From: an uncultured Pseudomonadales bacterium
Lineage (GTDB): Bacteria; Pseudomonadota; Gammaproteobacteria; Pseudomonadales; Cellvibrionaceae
Assembly: GCA_947487765.1 (NCBI GenBank)
Contig: CANKXO010000001.1
Location: 496,001 to 560,000 of the forward strand
DNA: 64,000 nucleotides
Direction: 5' to 3'
In this document: one piece after another, positions 1-8,220 of the stretch
Position numbering within the stretch: position 1 is the stretch's first letter
Layout of the letters: the number at the start of each line of letters is the position of its first letter
Notes under the pieces: model-generated
What the model was told of the DNA's origin: nothing
Seen by the model: the letters and a program-made list of their open reading frames with translations, nothing else
Database searches by the model: none
Program-made: the position numbers and the translations under genes

Positions 1-1
1 G

Positions 2-1009
2 ATGTTAGATACCAAACCTTTATTGCTGAATACCGATTTCCCGGCTATTTTCAGAAAATCTATTCAAACTCTTCAGGTTAACCTTGGTTATCTTTGCAAC
101 TTGAGTTGTACCCATTGTCATGTCAATGCAGGCCCGAAGAGGACCGAGCTAATGGATAAGCAGACAATTGACGATATTTTGTCCTATATGGATAAAAATC
201 ATATTAAGTCTCTGGATTTAACCGGCGGTGCGCCGGAGATGAACCCTCATTTTCGTTATCTAGTGAAAGAGGCTCGTCAGCGTGGTATCTATGTTATTGA
301 TCGCTGTAATCTAACTATTTTGCTGGAACCAGGTTATGAGGATTTGGCAGAGTTTCTTGCTCAGCACAAAGTATCAATAACTGCATCATTACCCTGTTAT
401 TCTGAGCAGAATGTCAATGAGCAAAGAGGTAAGGGAGTTTTCCAAGAGTCAGTAGACGCTTTGCAAAAACTTAACGCTCTCGGTTATGGTACTGACCAAG
501 CACTAGAACTTAATTTGGTTTATAACCCTAATGGCACGTTTTTACCGCCCAATCAATGTCAATTAGAGCAGGAATATAAGAGAAAGCTGAAGGCAGAATA
601 CGACATTGAATTTAATCAATTATTGACCATTACCAATATGCCAATCAGTCGCTTTGGTGGAATGCTGTTGTCAAAAGGATTGTATGAAGATTACATGCAA
701 TTGCTGAAAGATAATTTTTCTCATGCGAACCTAGACAATGTGATGTGTAAAACTTTACTAAGTATCGACTGGCAGGGTTATGTTTACGATTGTGATTTTA
801 ATCAGATGTTAGAAATGCCATTGGAATACAAAGAACAATATAAAAACCAAAGCCAGAGTAAAGACGCATTAATTGTCAGCGATAAAAAACGCTGGCATAT
901 ATCAGAATTACTTGAAGTAGAATTGCAGAATGCCAATATAGTGATTGGAGAACATTGCTATGGATGTACTGCGGGTCAAGGCAGTAGCTGCGGAGGCGCG
1001 CTTGACTAA
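2..1009 (+). CDS. arsS: Arsenosugar biosynthesis radical SAM protein ArsS
   Basis: This is a radical S-adenosylmethionine enzyme of the ArsS family, thought to attach the 5'-deoxyadenosyl group of SAM to dimethylarsenic during arsenosugar synthesis. The radical SAM cysteine motif is visible near residue 32 (CNLSCTHC, i.e. CxxxCxxC), followed by VNAGP and the SAM-binding stretch DLTGGAPEMN. The C-terminus carries the family's cysteine-rich DUF3641-type tail (HCYGCTAGQGSSCGG). At 335 residues the length fits the family, so the ATG at base 2 is probably the true start, although the window edge hides the ribosome binding site. It is followed by two genes of the same pathway. The usual partner methyltransferase ArsM is not in the window and may lie upstream. 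Confidence 0.9.
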   Translation: MLDTKPLLLNTDFPAIFRKSIQTLQVNLGYLCNLSCTHCHVNAGPKRTELMDKQTIDDILSYMDKNHIKSLDLTGGAPEMNPHFRYLVKEARQRGIYVIDRCNLTILLEPGYEDLAEFLAQHKVSITASLPCYSEQNVNEQRGKGVFQESVDALQKLNALGYGTDQALELNLVYNPNGTFLPPNQCQLEQEYKRKLKAEYDIEFNQLLTITNMPISRFGGMLLSKGLYEDYMQLLKDNFSHANLDNVMCKTLLSIDWQGYVYDCDFNQMLEMPLEYKEQYKNQSQSKDALIVSDKKRWHISELLEVELQNANIVIGEHCYGCTAGQGSSCGGALD

Positions 1010-1043
1010 CCGACATGCTGATTTCTATTGTTAAGGTCTATCA

Positions 1044-1712
1044 TTGAAAGTTAGTATAATTATTCCTGTACTGAATGAATCGGCTGTTATAGAACAGCAG
1101 TTGCATTATTTATCCTCTATTTTTGACAATGACTGTGAAATTATTATTGCGGATGGTGGTAGCCGCGATAACACATTGATGTTAGCTGAACCATTGGTTG
1201 ATAAACTTGTTGAAAGTAAAAAAGGCCGTGCAGAGCAAATGAATTGCGGTGCTGCTGTGGCAACTGGGGATTTATTATTATTTTTGCATAGCGACACTCA
1301 ACTACCTAGCAATACACTCGAATTATTGTGTTCTAAAAACCTGAATGAATGGGGCTTTTTCCACGTTAAACTTAGCGGTAATATTTGGAAGTTTCGTATT
1401 ATTGAATTTATGATTAACCAACGTTCACGGTATACTCGTATAGGAACTGGTGATCAATGTATATTTGTAAAGCGATCGTTATTCGAAAAAAATAATGGAT
1501 ATGCAGACATCCCTTTAATGGAAGATGTTGAATTAAGTAAACGCCTACGTGCCCAAATTACCCCTTCAATTATTAATACAGCTGTCGTTACTTCTAGTCG
1601 TCGTTGGGAGAGTAATGGTATTTGTAAAACTATATTACTGATGTGGCGTTTACGGCTTTTATATTTTTTAGGTTTTTCTCCCAATACATTAGTTAAGTAC
1701 TACTATTCATAA
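1044..1712 (+). CDS. Arsenosugar-type glycosyltransferase (TIGR04283-like, GT2 fold)
   Basis: A 222-residue GT-A glycosyltransferase of family 2 type, matching the small glycosyltransferase usually found beside arsS. The N-terminus shows the nucleotide-sugar binding start VSIIIPVLNES and an acidic ADGGSRDNT segment, then a DxD-like SDT (LFLHSDTQLP) and a later ED pair (PLMEDVELSKRL). The most probable start is the TTG at 1044, because the conserved beta strand begins at residue 2. Its stop codon overlaps the ATG of the next gene by one base, so the two are translationally coupled. It probably links the arsenic-carrying ribose to an aglycone, but the substrate cannot be read from sequence. Confidence 0.8.
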   Translation: MKVSIIIPVLNESAVIEQQLHYLSSIFDNDCEIIIADGGSRDNTLMLAEPLVDKLVESKKGRAEQMNCGAAVATGDLLLFLHSDTQLPSNTLELLCSKNLNEWGFFHVKLSGNIWKFRIIEFMINQRSRYTRIGTGDQCIFVKRSLFEKNNGYADIPLMEDVELSKRLRAQITPSIINTAVVTSSRRWESNGICKTILLMWRLRLLYFLGFSPNTLVKYYYS

Positions 1713-2356
1713 TGATGTCAACATTTCAATTTTCGGACTGTACTTTAGTAGTGTTTGCTAAAGCACCTGAGCTTGGAAAAGTGAAAACACGCTTACAGCC
1801 TTATCTTCCTGCTCCCTTTTCTTTAGAGTTACACTGCGAACTCGTAGATTATGTGTTAAGTCAATGGACTGCTTCACGGCTATGTTCCATAAATTTATGG
1901 TTAGCTGGAAATCAAGAAAAGTTCTTGGAACGTTTACCTCAATGGCGACCATTGGTATGTTACAAGCAGCAAGGTGCGGATTTAGGCGAGCGAATGTACT
2001 ATGCGGTTAAGCAGACGTTAAGTAAAACTGAAAGTGCTATTTTAGTGGGTACAGATTGCCCATTTATTGATGAAGGCTATTTATTAAAGGCTTGTACTGC
2101 TCTTAAAAAATTTGATGTGGTTATAGGGCCTGCAACAGATGGAGGGTATGTATTATTAGGCCTTAAACAAGCCCACACGTCACTTTTTGAAAATATTCAA
2201 TGGGGTGAGTCTTCGGTCTTTGAGGAGACTGTAAACCAAATTAAGCGTTTAGGTTTAAATTATTCTGTATTACCAGAATTATCTGATATTGATCGGCCTG
2301 AAGATTTACAAAGCCTTCAACAGATAAGTAATTTAAAGCGATTTTCCGCACTTTAA
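1712..2356 (+). CDS. Arsenosugar-type glycosyltransferase (TIGR04282-like, DUF2064)
   Basis: A 214-residue protein of the DUF2064 / TIGR04282 family, nucleotidyltransferase-like glycosyltransferases that accompany ArsS. Visible signatures are VFAKAPELGKVKTRL at the N-terminus (the family's nucleotide-binding start), LVGTDCPFID in the middle and GPATDGGYVLLGL, with a conserved WGESSVFEET segment before the C-terminus. The start codon overlaps the stop of the previous gene, so it is the third gene of an arsS operon. It converges on flgN with only 8 bases between the stop codons. The family assignment is firm, the exact reaction is not established. Confidence 0.8.
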   Translation: MMSTFQFSDCTLVVFAKAPELGKVKTRLQPYLPAPFSLELHCELVDYVLSQWTASRLCSINLWLAGNQEKFLERLPQWRPLVCYKQQGADLGERMYYAVKQTLSKTESAILVGTDCPFIDEGYLLKACTALKKFDVVIGPATDGGYVLLGLKQAHTSLFENIQWGESSVFEETVNQIKRLGLNYSVLPELSDIDRPEDLQSLQQISNLKRFSAL

Positions 2357-2364
2357 ATTAAGGC

Positions 2365-2853
2365 TTAAGCTTGAGTAACGGTTCCACCAAAATGGCTCGA
2401 TTGTTTACTGCCTTTGGCATTATAGATGTCAGCTTGTTGTATATTACCTCGCATAATCTGTAATAGTCTTTGATGAGAATTAACCCCGCGATTGACTAAT
2501 TTTCCATTGTCCTCATTTATTTTTTGGCAGTGTTCGACTGTCGTTTTTACTTCTTGCCACTGTTTTTGTAGGTTTTCGTCGTTGAATGATTCAAGCAATG
2601 CAGCCCAGCTAGTTTCATTGCTTGAACGATTGAGTGAGATTAACCACTGAGAGCGAGTTTGAGCATTTTGCTTAAGTTGCTCTAACAACGGCGTCTTTTC
2701 CTTGAGTAGTTGCCCCATTTTTTCGTAATCACGTGATTTTGTTGAGTCAATCTCTTGTTCAAGTAAGGCAAGTAATTGCCGGCTTGTGGCAAGGTCCTGA
2801 TTAATCATTGTATGAATTTCATTTAAATCTTGGGTGGTCATAGTCTTGCTCAT
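2365..2853 (-). CDS. flgN: FlgN-type flagellar export chaperone
   Basis: A 162-residue, largely helical protein resembling FlgN, the cytoplasmic chaperone of the hook-associated proteins FlgK and FlgL. The sequence is rich in heptad-like Leu/Gln/Glu/Lys repeats (LLALLEQEIDSTKSRDYEKM, LLKEKTPLLEQL) and has an N-terminal four-helix pattern typical of FlgN. In most gammaproteobacteria flgN directly follows flgM. Here the LysR and oxidoreductase genes (2983-4703) separate the two, and flgN has its own strong sigma54-type promoter at 2880-2895. The ATG at 2853 lies about 15 bases after the predicted transcription start and lacks a strong ribosome binding site; another in-frame ATG lies at 2841. 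Confidence 0.75.
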   Translation of the reverse strand: MSKTMTTQDLNEIHTMINQDLATSRQLLALLEQEIDSTKSRDYEKMGQLLKEKTPLLEQLKQNAQTRSQWLISLNRSSNETSWAALLESFNDENLQKQWQEVKTTVEHCQKINEDNGKLVNRGVNSHQRLLQIMRGNIQQADIYNAKGSKQSSHFGGTVTQA

Positions 2854-2879
2854 AGGTTTTTAATCAATGTAAATTGTTT

Positions 2880-2895
2880 TGCAAAACCAGTGCCA
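2880..2895 (-). promoter_or_regulatory. Sigma54 promoter of flgN
   Basis: On the minus strand the sequence reads TGGCAC TGGTT TTGCA, an exact match to the sigma54 consensus (TGGCAC N5 TTGCA) with the invariant GG and GC ten bases apart. It ends 27 bases before the flgN start. It explains how flgN stays under flagellar control although it is cut off from flgAM. Confidence 0.85.
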
Positions 2896-2982
2896 GTTTT
2901 ATAGCTAAATACTTATTTTCAGTCTGCTTATAAGAGTGGGTAGGATAAGAAAAAGTTTTAATAATAGAGTTCTGTAAAATTA

Positions 2983-3876
2983 TCACGAACATTCAAGCTG
3001 TTTACTATTTTCTCTTATTTTGGCCGTTAAATAATCCAGTGCGATTCGCATCCGTGTATTTTTTCTTAAATCTGTATGGGCTAATAGCCATATATCTGTT
3101 GATAGTGCTGGAATCACTTCACTAATGCGTATTAACTCAGGGTCGTTTTCACCTAAATAACAGGGGAGGGCCGCAACTCCAATACCCTCTCGGACTGATG
3201 CAGCCATACCAAGTATAGAATTAACATGGCACTGGATGGTTTGGGACAAATTATTCCCTGTCATCCAATGATCTAATTCGTGATACAGCATGGTTTCATC
3301 TGGGCCAACCCAGGGAAGCGCTCGAAGGTCTATTGATTGTGATAAGTCGGGTGCTAAATATCGATTACTATAAACAGCTTGGCTTATTGAAACCGTTTTT
3401 CTTCCTATAAGGTGTTCAGGCGGAACAAGTAAGGGCCTGATAGCAATATCTGTTTCACGACGAGATAAGTCTAATACCTTGTTAGATAACGATATTTCTA
3501 GTTTTATGTCAGGATAAGTTTGCTGAAACTGTTTGAATATCGAGGAGAGAAAACCAACAAATAATGAATCTGTTGTTGTAATACGAACAGTACCCGTTGG
3601 GTTTAAGTCCCTTCCTTGAATTTGCCGCTCAACATCATAGACAAGGCCTTCAATTAACTCGGCAGTATTGGCGGCTTCTTCTCCTGCTAATGTAGGTTTA
3701 TAACCCGAACGAGAGCGCTCGAATAGTTTAACTCCCATACGTTGCTCTATTTCACCAAGGCGCCTGAATACGGTTGTATGGCTAAGCCCTAGACGTTGCC
3801 CTGCACCTGATAGCGTTCCCGCATTGTATATTTCAAGCACAAAACGAAGGTCATCCCAATAAAATTTGTTGTTCAT
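2983..3876 (-). CDS. LysR-family transcriptional regulator
   Basis: A 297-residue LysR-type regulator of normal family length. Residues 1-65 form the winged helix-turn-helix (WDDLRFVLEIYNAGTLSGAG, then a recognition helix with LSHTTVFRRLGEIE and LFERS). The rest is a periplasmic-binding-like effector domain. It is divergent from the NAD(P)H oxidoreductase at 3969 across 92 bases, the classic arrangement for a LysR protein controlling its neighbour and itself. The DNA-binding domain resembles regulators of oxidative or electrophile stress, but the effector cannot be inferred. The pair interrupts the flgM-flgN order and is presumably a later insertion. Confidence 0.9.
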   Translation of the reverse strand: MNNKFYWDDLRFVLEIYNAGTLSGAGQRLGLSHTTVFRRLGEIEQRMGVKLFERSRSGYKPTLAGEEAANTAELIEGLVYDVERQIQGRDLNPTGTVRITTTDSLFVGFLSSIFKQFQQTYPDIKLEISLSNKVLDLSRRETDIAIRPLLVPPEHLIGRKTVSISQAVYSNRYLAPDLSQSIDLRALPWVGPDETMLYHELDHWMTGNNLSQTIQCHVNSILGMAASVREGIGVAALPCYLGENDPELIRISEVIPALSTDIWLLAHTDLRKNTRMRIALDYLTAKIRENSKQLECS

Positions 3877-3968
3877 AATTGCAAATTAAATATTCAAAAT
3901 GTAGTAATTAATGTTCATATTTAAACACTATATACTCAATTCAAATCAACGTTAAGGTGTTTTGAACT

Positions 3969-4703
3969 ATGAATGTACTGATTGTGTATTGCCATCCGGA
4001 GAAAAAGTCATTTAATCACTCACTTAAAGAAGTTGCAGTCAATACACTCGAAGAAGCTGGGCATATTGTTGAAGTATCTGATTTATATGGAGAAGATTTC
4101 GACCCTCTTGAGAGAGCTGAACATTACCAAAGCCGTATCGTAGTGGATAAGTTCGACCCTCTATCAGAGCAACGGAATGCCTATGAAACCAATACGCTAC
4201 CTAGTGAGGTGAAACGTGAAATTGAACGTTTGAAGCGGTGCGATCTATTAATATTACAGTTTCCTTTATGGTGGCATCAGCAGCCAGCGATGCTAAAGGG
4301 GTGGTTTGATCGAGTATTTGTTGGAGGAGGGCTCTATACAAGCAAAATGAGGTATGACACTGGTTACTTTAAAGGTAAGCAGGCTATTTGCTCTGTTACT
4401 AGTGGTGCTCCAAAAGAAACATTTACTAAAAGGGGAAGGGGCGGTGGCGACATAAATACTTTACTGCATTCATTGCATTTTTCTTTGCATTATATGGGGT
4501 TTGATGTCTTGAGGCCTTATCTTTTTACTGAGGTTCAGGGGGCAGGTTTTACCTATAAAAGTGAGCACGAACTTGTAGAAAGCCTACAAATACATAGAGT
4601 TAACTGGAAAAAGCACTTAAAAAGAATGGGATCAATGGGACGACTTTCATTCCCGGGATGGGGTGATTGGGATGAGCGCGGTGTTGAGAAAATAATGACT
4701 TAA
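3969..4703 (+). CDS. NAD(P)H oxidoreductase, flavodoxin-like fold (NQO1/MdaB/KefF type)
   Basis: A 244-residue FMN/FAD-dependent NAD(P)H quinone reductase of the flavodoxin-like fold. The N-terminus VLIVYCHPEKKSFNHSL is the flavin-binding strand-loop of this family. LQFPLWWHQQPAMLKGWFDR is the central signature, and FKGKQAICSVTSGAP is the following strand. Such enzymes reduce quinones or nitro-compounds by two electrons and protect against redox stress. It is divergent from the LysR gene and converges on flgM. The intergenic region behind it holds an 11-G homopolymer (4738-4748). No flagellar role is expected. Confidence 0.85.
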   Translation: MNVLIVYCHPEKKSFNHSLKEVAVNTLEEAGHIVEVSDLYGEDFDPLERAEHYQSRIVVDKFDPLSEQRNAYETNTLPSEVKREIERLKRCDLLILQFPLWWHQQPAMLKGWFDRVFVGGGLYTSKMRYDTGYFKGKQAICSVTSGAPKETFTKRGRGGGDINTLLHSLHFSLHYMGFDVLRPYLFTEVQGAGFTYKSEHELVESLQIHRVNWKKHLKRMGSMGRLSFPGWGDWDERGVEKIMT

Positions 4704-4737
4704 TATAGCGAATAAACTTTGATTTAGGGAGCTATAA

Positions 4738-4748
4738 GGGGGGGGGGG
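4738..4748. repeat. Homopolymeric G11 tract
   Basis: Eleven consecutive G residues lie 35 bases after the oxidoreductase stop and 48 bases beyond the flgM stop, in AT-rich surroundings. Such tracts are prone to slipped-strand changes. It is outside every supported reading frame, so an effect could only be through the 3' ends of the two convergent transcripts. Confidence 0.9.
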
Positions 4749-4796
4749 AGATACGACTTTAGAGAATAAGCTGACGAACATGAAATAGAATATAGA

Positions 4797-5093
4797 TTAC
4801 AGTCGTTCGTCAGTTTCCAGAATTTTAGATGCAATACTATCGGCATCAATCGTGTAGCTGCCATCTTCAATTGCTTGGCGGATACTGTCAACTCTTGCTG
4901 TATCGACATCATGCGATGCGATGATTTGAGTTTCTAAGCGTTTAAGTACTAATGCCTCTTGGCTAAGCTCAACACTATCGCTATCTGCGCTCGTTGCCGC
5001 GTTCTGACTTGCTTGAGCTTTGGGCGACTCACCAGCCTTTTGGCTGTTATTAGTATGGGTATTATTAGTAATACCATTGTTGTTGATTTGCAT
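4797..5093 (-). CDS. flgM: Anti-sigma28 factor FlgM
   Basis: A 98-residue FlgM, which binds and holds FliA (sigma28) until the hook is complete and is then secreted. The N-terminal half is low complexity and Asn/Ser/Thr-rich (intrinsically disordered in the family). The C-terminal half carries the sigma-binding helices, with SVELSQEALVLKRLETQI and the typical VRQAI-like segment DSIRQAIEDGSYTIDADSIA. It lies downstream of flgA on the same strand and has a near-perfect sigma28 promoter at 5171-5197, so it is autoregulated through FliA. Unusually flgN does not follow it. Confidence 0.9.
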   Translation of the reverse strand: MQINNNGITNNTHTNNSQKAGESPKAQASQNAATSADSDSVELSQEALVLKRLETQIIASHDVDTARVDSIRQAIEDGSYTIDADSIASKILETDERL

Positions 5094-5170
5094 AACGTTT
5101 TCCCGTTTTCCGAAAAATTACCTATTAGGTAGAGAATATATCAATCTCATTTAAAGGTTTCTCAGACTGG

Positions 5171-5197
5171 TTATCGGCCATGACCATAGACACTTTA
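5171..5197 (-). promoter_or_regulatory. Sigma28 (FliA) promoter of flgM
   Basis: On the minus strand TAAA is followed by a 15-base spacer and GCCGATAA, an exact match to the FliA consensus (TAAA N15 GCCGATAA). It lies 78 bases before the flgM start, between flgA and flgM. Confidence 0.9.
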
Positions 5198-5262
5198 GGA
5201 AAATTTAAATATTTTTCTATCATATAGCCTATTTAGATATATTTTATATCTTTGAGTCTGAT

Positions 5263-5970
5263 TTAGATGACTTCAACTGTGCCGGGGGCAATCACTCTAG
5301 CTTGAATGATGCGTGATGATTTCTGGTTTTCTATACGCACATTCTCTCCTGCACTGGCATTACCGAGCGCAATACCGTGACTCATCACTGACAGAGACCC
5401 TCGTTTCGCAATAACTGTGACTCTATCCCCTTTTTTAATGATATCAGGGGCTTGTAGCTGATAATTATAAACAATGTTACCTGAACGTAGCGGGCGCTTA
5501 AGTTGTTGACCAATAACATCATCAAATTGAGTGCTATAACCCCCTCTGAGGGAATAGATATCTTGCTGAACAACTGTCAGGTCGCTTTTTTCAAGGATAT
5601 GGTGCCTAGGTAACTCGTGGCGGCTAACAATCACAGGCTTTTCTAAAGCGACAGTACTACCGACATACATAGACCAAGGTGTTATTGATTGGCAACTGAC
5701 TTTGACGGAATTATTCCGTTTGACTGTTTGACCCTGCAATTTGAGCGTCAATGCTTTGTCGCATTTCGATAATCTTAAACGCTGGTCAATTGATCTAACA
5801 TGAACTTTGACACCTTTGTGATCAGATGTAGGTAGCTGCTGATAGAGTTTGCTTTGTAAAAACTGCTTAACTTGGTCTCTAAGCTCACTATGATTAATAA
5901 TTTCTTTAGCGTAAGTGTTATTTAATAGTAAAACAGAACAAAAAAATAATAAAAAATTGGTTGCTTTCAT
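5263..5970 (-). CDS. flgA: Flagellar P-ring assembly chaperone FlgA
   Basis: A 235-residue periplasmic FlgA, needed for P-ring (FlgI) assembly. A signal peptide is visible (residues 1-21, hydrophobic core LLFFCSVLLL, ending TYA). The C-terminal SAF domain is recognisable by the LPRHHILEKSDLTVVQ segment, then GQQLKRPLRSGNIV and KKGDRVTVIAKRGSLSV, ending with VIAPGTVEV. It is followed on the same strand by flgM. It diverges from cheV across a 196-base region. A sigma28-like -10 (GTCGATAA, minus strand, 6030-6037) occurs upstream but without a matching -35, so its own promoter is uncertain. Confidence 0.92.
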   Translation of the reverse strand: MKATNFLLFFCSVLLLNNTYAKEIINHSELRDQVKQFLQSKLYQQLPTSDHKGVKVHVRSIDQRLRLSKCDKALTLKLQGQTVKRNNSVKVSCQSITPWSMYVGSTVALEKPVIVSRHELPRHHILEKSDLTVVQQDIYSLRGGYSTQFDDVIGQQLKRPLRSGNIVYNYQLQAPDIIKKGDRVTVIAKRGSLSVMSHGIALGNASAGENVRIENQKSSRIIQARVIAPGTVEVI

Positions 5971-5988
5971 GATTCTTGTCCTATGCTT

Positions 5989-6015
5989 TAGATATATCTC
6001 ATATCAAGTCGATGA
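5989..6015 (+). promoter_or_regulatory. Possible sigma28 promoter for cheV-cheR
   Basis: TAGA, a 15-base spacer and GTCGATGA match the FliA consensus at 3 of 4 and 6 of 8 positions. It lies 151 bases before cheV and points towards it. The match is weaker than those of flgM and fliS1, so it is only a candidate. Confidence 0.4.
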
Positions 6016-6166
6016 GAGTTAGATATAAATTATCGACAGATAGTTGGCGCTAAATGGCTCTAGGGCCGTTATAGAATAAATACTAGCAAGTCGTATGCCG
6101 CTTCAATTGATTGTGAGTTAAGCGATAAATATCGGGTTAATGATAACCACCCAGTGAGGAATATGT

Positions 6167-7120
6167 ATGGCCAGTGTACTGGACTCGGTAAACCAGCGTA
6201 CCCAATTAGTGGGGCAAAACCGGCTAGAACTTTTATTGTTTCGACTGAACTCAGATCAGTTATACGGTATCAATGTATTTAAAGTAAAAGAAGTTTTACA
6301 GTGCCCGGCACTGAATCAGCTTCCACAGCGTCACCATGTTGTCCGTGGTGTGGCGCATATCAGAGGCGGTACGATATCCATTATGGATATGAATCGTGCG
6401 ATAGGAAATCAGTCCATTGAAAATATAGAAGACAGTTTTGTCATTATTACAGAATATAATGGTTCGACACAGGGCTTTTTAGTTCAAGGTGTTGAGCGCA
6501 TTATCAATATGAATTGGGAAGATATTCATCCGCCACCCAAGGGGGCGGGTAAGGAAAATTATCTCACAGCAGTGACGAAAATTGATGAACGGTTAGTTGA
6601 AATTATTGATGTTGAGAAAATTCTGGCTGAAGTGGCTCCTCTTCCAGAAGATATTACCTCTGGCATTATTGAAGATGGTATTTCAGAGCGTGTTGTACAG
6701 AAACATATTCTAATTGTTGATGACTCAGCTATTGCACGTAAGCAAATTCAACGAGTGGTAGAACAAATGGGTATTCGTTGTACCTTACGTAAAGATGGGC
6801 GTGAAGCATTGGAATACCTTGAGAGCTTACTTGCTGAAGGTAAAGACCCTCAACAAGAATTGATTCTGATTATTTCCGATATCGAAATGCCAGAAATGGA
6901 TGGTTACACTTTTACCGCGGAAGTACGTGGCAATGAAAAGCTTAAGGACTTACATATTATTCTACATACATCATTGAGTGGTGTGTTTAATGAAGCGATG
7001 GTTAAAAAGGTGGGAGCAGATGATTTCCTTTCTAAATTTAACCCAGATTTATTAGCGACACGCTTAAATGAGAGGATACTGAGTGTCACAGGGGAAGATT
7101 TGCTGGACGAACAAGAATAA
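6167..7120 (+). CDS. cheV: Chemotaxis coupling protein CheV (CheW-receiver fusion)
   Basis: A 317-residue CheV. Residues about 15-155 form a CheW-like domain that couples receptors to CheA (LLLFRLNSDQLYGINVFKV, VRGVAHIRGGTISIMDMNRA). Residues about 178-305 form a response-regulator receiver domain with the acidic pair in LIVDDSAIAR, the phospho-acceptor Asp in IISDIEMPEMDGY and the conserved Lys near the end (DDFLSKF). Translation starts at the ATG at 6167; the ATG at 6163 is out of frame. GTGAGGA just upstream is the ribosome binding site. It is followed by cheR after 41 bases. This cheV-cheR pair next to flgA and flgB is the usual arrangement in polarly flagellated gammaproteobacteria. Confidence 0.93.
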   Translation: MASVLDSVNQRTQLVGQNRLELLLFRLNSDQLYGINVFKVKEVLQCPALNQLPQRHHVVRGVAHIRGGTISIMDMNRAIGNQSIENIEDSFVIITEYNGSTQGFLVQGVERIINMNWEDIHPPPKGAGKENYLTAVTKIDERLVEIIDVEKILAEVAPLPEDITSGIIEDGISERVVQKHILIVDDSAIARKQIQRVVEQMGIRCTLRKDGREALEYLESLLAEGKDPQQELILIISDIEMPEMDGYTFTAEVRGNEKLKDLHIILHTSLSGVFNEAMVKKVGADDFLSKFNPDLLATRLNERILSVTGEDLLDEQE

Positions 7121-7161
7121 TATAGCCGTTGAAAAACTGACTTTTCAGCGAGAGAGCATTG

Positions 7162-8007
7162 ATGTTACATACAGTTAAGACAGCCTCTGGAGATAATGCA
7201 GAATTTATCGAATTCTGCAATTACCTCCAAAAAGCCAGCGGTATTACTATTACTCCGGATAAATCTTATCTGGTGAATGCCAGAGTTCGTAAGATAATGG
7301 CGAATTATGAATTTAATTCGCTATCTGAGTTGGTTAACCAATTAAAAGTAAGTAATAGGCGATTACAGCAAGAAGTTGTTGATGCAATGACAACAAACGA
7401 AACATTTTGGTTTCGTGATAACTATCCCTTTGATTTTTTTTATAATACATTACTACCTGATTGGAATGCAGATGTTCATTTTGAACGCAGACCTATTCGG
7501 ATATGGAGTGCAGCCTGCTCGTCAGGGCAAGAACCTTATTCGCTTGCGATGTTACTCGAAGAGTATAATGAAAAAAATAAATTCAGTAAGCGAGCAGAAA
7601 TTATTGCGACGGATTTATCAAGTCAAATATTAGATCATGCAAAATTAGGTGAATACGATGGGTTATCGATGGGACGCGGACTGTCTCAGCAGCGCCTCAA
7701 TAAATTCTTTACTTCCTCTTGCCAAAAGCGTTGGACAGTTGTTCAACCAGTTCGCAGGCATATTAAATTTCAACCTATAAACTTACTGGAAAGCTATGCG
7801 AATCTAGGTAAATTCGATATTATATTTTGTCGTAATGTATTAATTTATTTCACAAAAGAAACAAAAAACGATATCTTAACCAGAATGCACCAATGCCTGA
7901 ATCCAGGTGGTTTTCTTTGTTTAGGCTCTTCAGAAGGACTTGGCAATGTCTCATCATTATTTACCATGGTTAACTGTAAACCGGGTTTAATTTATCAATC
8001 AAAATAA
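7162..8007 (+). CDS. cheR: Chemoreceptor glutamate methyltransferase CheR
   Basis: A 281-residue SAM-dependent methyltransferase that methylates glutamates of chemoreceptors. The N-terminal helical domain (FCNYLQKASGITITPDKSYL, VDAMTTNETFWFRD) and the SAM-binding domain (IWSAACSSGQEPYSLAM, then FDIIFCRNVLIYF) are typical CheR signatures. A TTG at 7159 precedes the ATG at 7162; I chose the ATG because the purine-rich GCGAGAGAG is well spaced for it. It follows cheV and precedes the sigma54-controlled flgB operon. Confidence 0.93.
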   Translation: MLHTVKTASGDNAEFIEFCNYLQKASGITITPDKSYLVNARVRKIMANYEFNSLSELVNQLKVSNRRLQQEVVDAMTTNETFWFRDNYPFDFFYNTLLPDWNADVHFERRPIRIWSAACSSGQEPYSLAMLLEEYNEKNKFSKRAEIIATDLSSQILDHAKLGEYDGLSMGRGLSQQRLNKFFTSSCQKRWTVVQPVRRHIKFQPINLLESYANLGKFDIIFCRNVLIYFTKETKNDILTRMHQCLNPGGFLCLGSSEGLGNVSSLFTMVNCKPGLIYQSK

Positions 8008-8158
8008 TAAGCTTTTTCATTCTTTCTTATATTTCCTTTCTTAACCATAAATAACTCATGCGGCAATTACTTTGATAGCGGATGCTTTTTGCCGCTTTAG
8101 CTATTTCTTTATTTTTAAAAAATCTATATAAATCATAGGCTTAAAAATAATTTTAGGT

Positions 8159-8174
8159 TGGCATAAGCCTTGCT
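8159..8174 (+). promoter_or_regulatory. Sigma54 promoter of flgBCDE
   Basis: TGGCAT AAGCC TTGCT matches the -24/-12 consensus with GG and GC ten bases apart. It lies 47 bases before flgB in the 213-base cheR-flgB gap, which otherwise is AT-rich and holds no gene. Confidence 0.85.
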
Positions 8175-8220
8175 AAATAACTAGAGTAGATATTTTGATG
8201 ATAGTTAAATAGGCAGCAAT

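Noticed and set aside
4724-4912. 62-codon minus-strand ORF running through the poly-G tract
   Set aside because: It is a frame-shifted reading of flgM with no start signal; not a gene.
6030-6037. Sigma28-like -10 (GTCGATAA on the minus strand) before flgA
   Set aside because: No TAAA-like -35 at a spacing of 14-16 bases, so it was not called as a promoter.
6042-6058. Sigma54-like TTGGCGC...GGCTC before cheV
   Set aside because: GG and GC are nine bases apart rather than ten and the -12 box is wrong.
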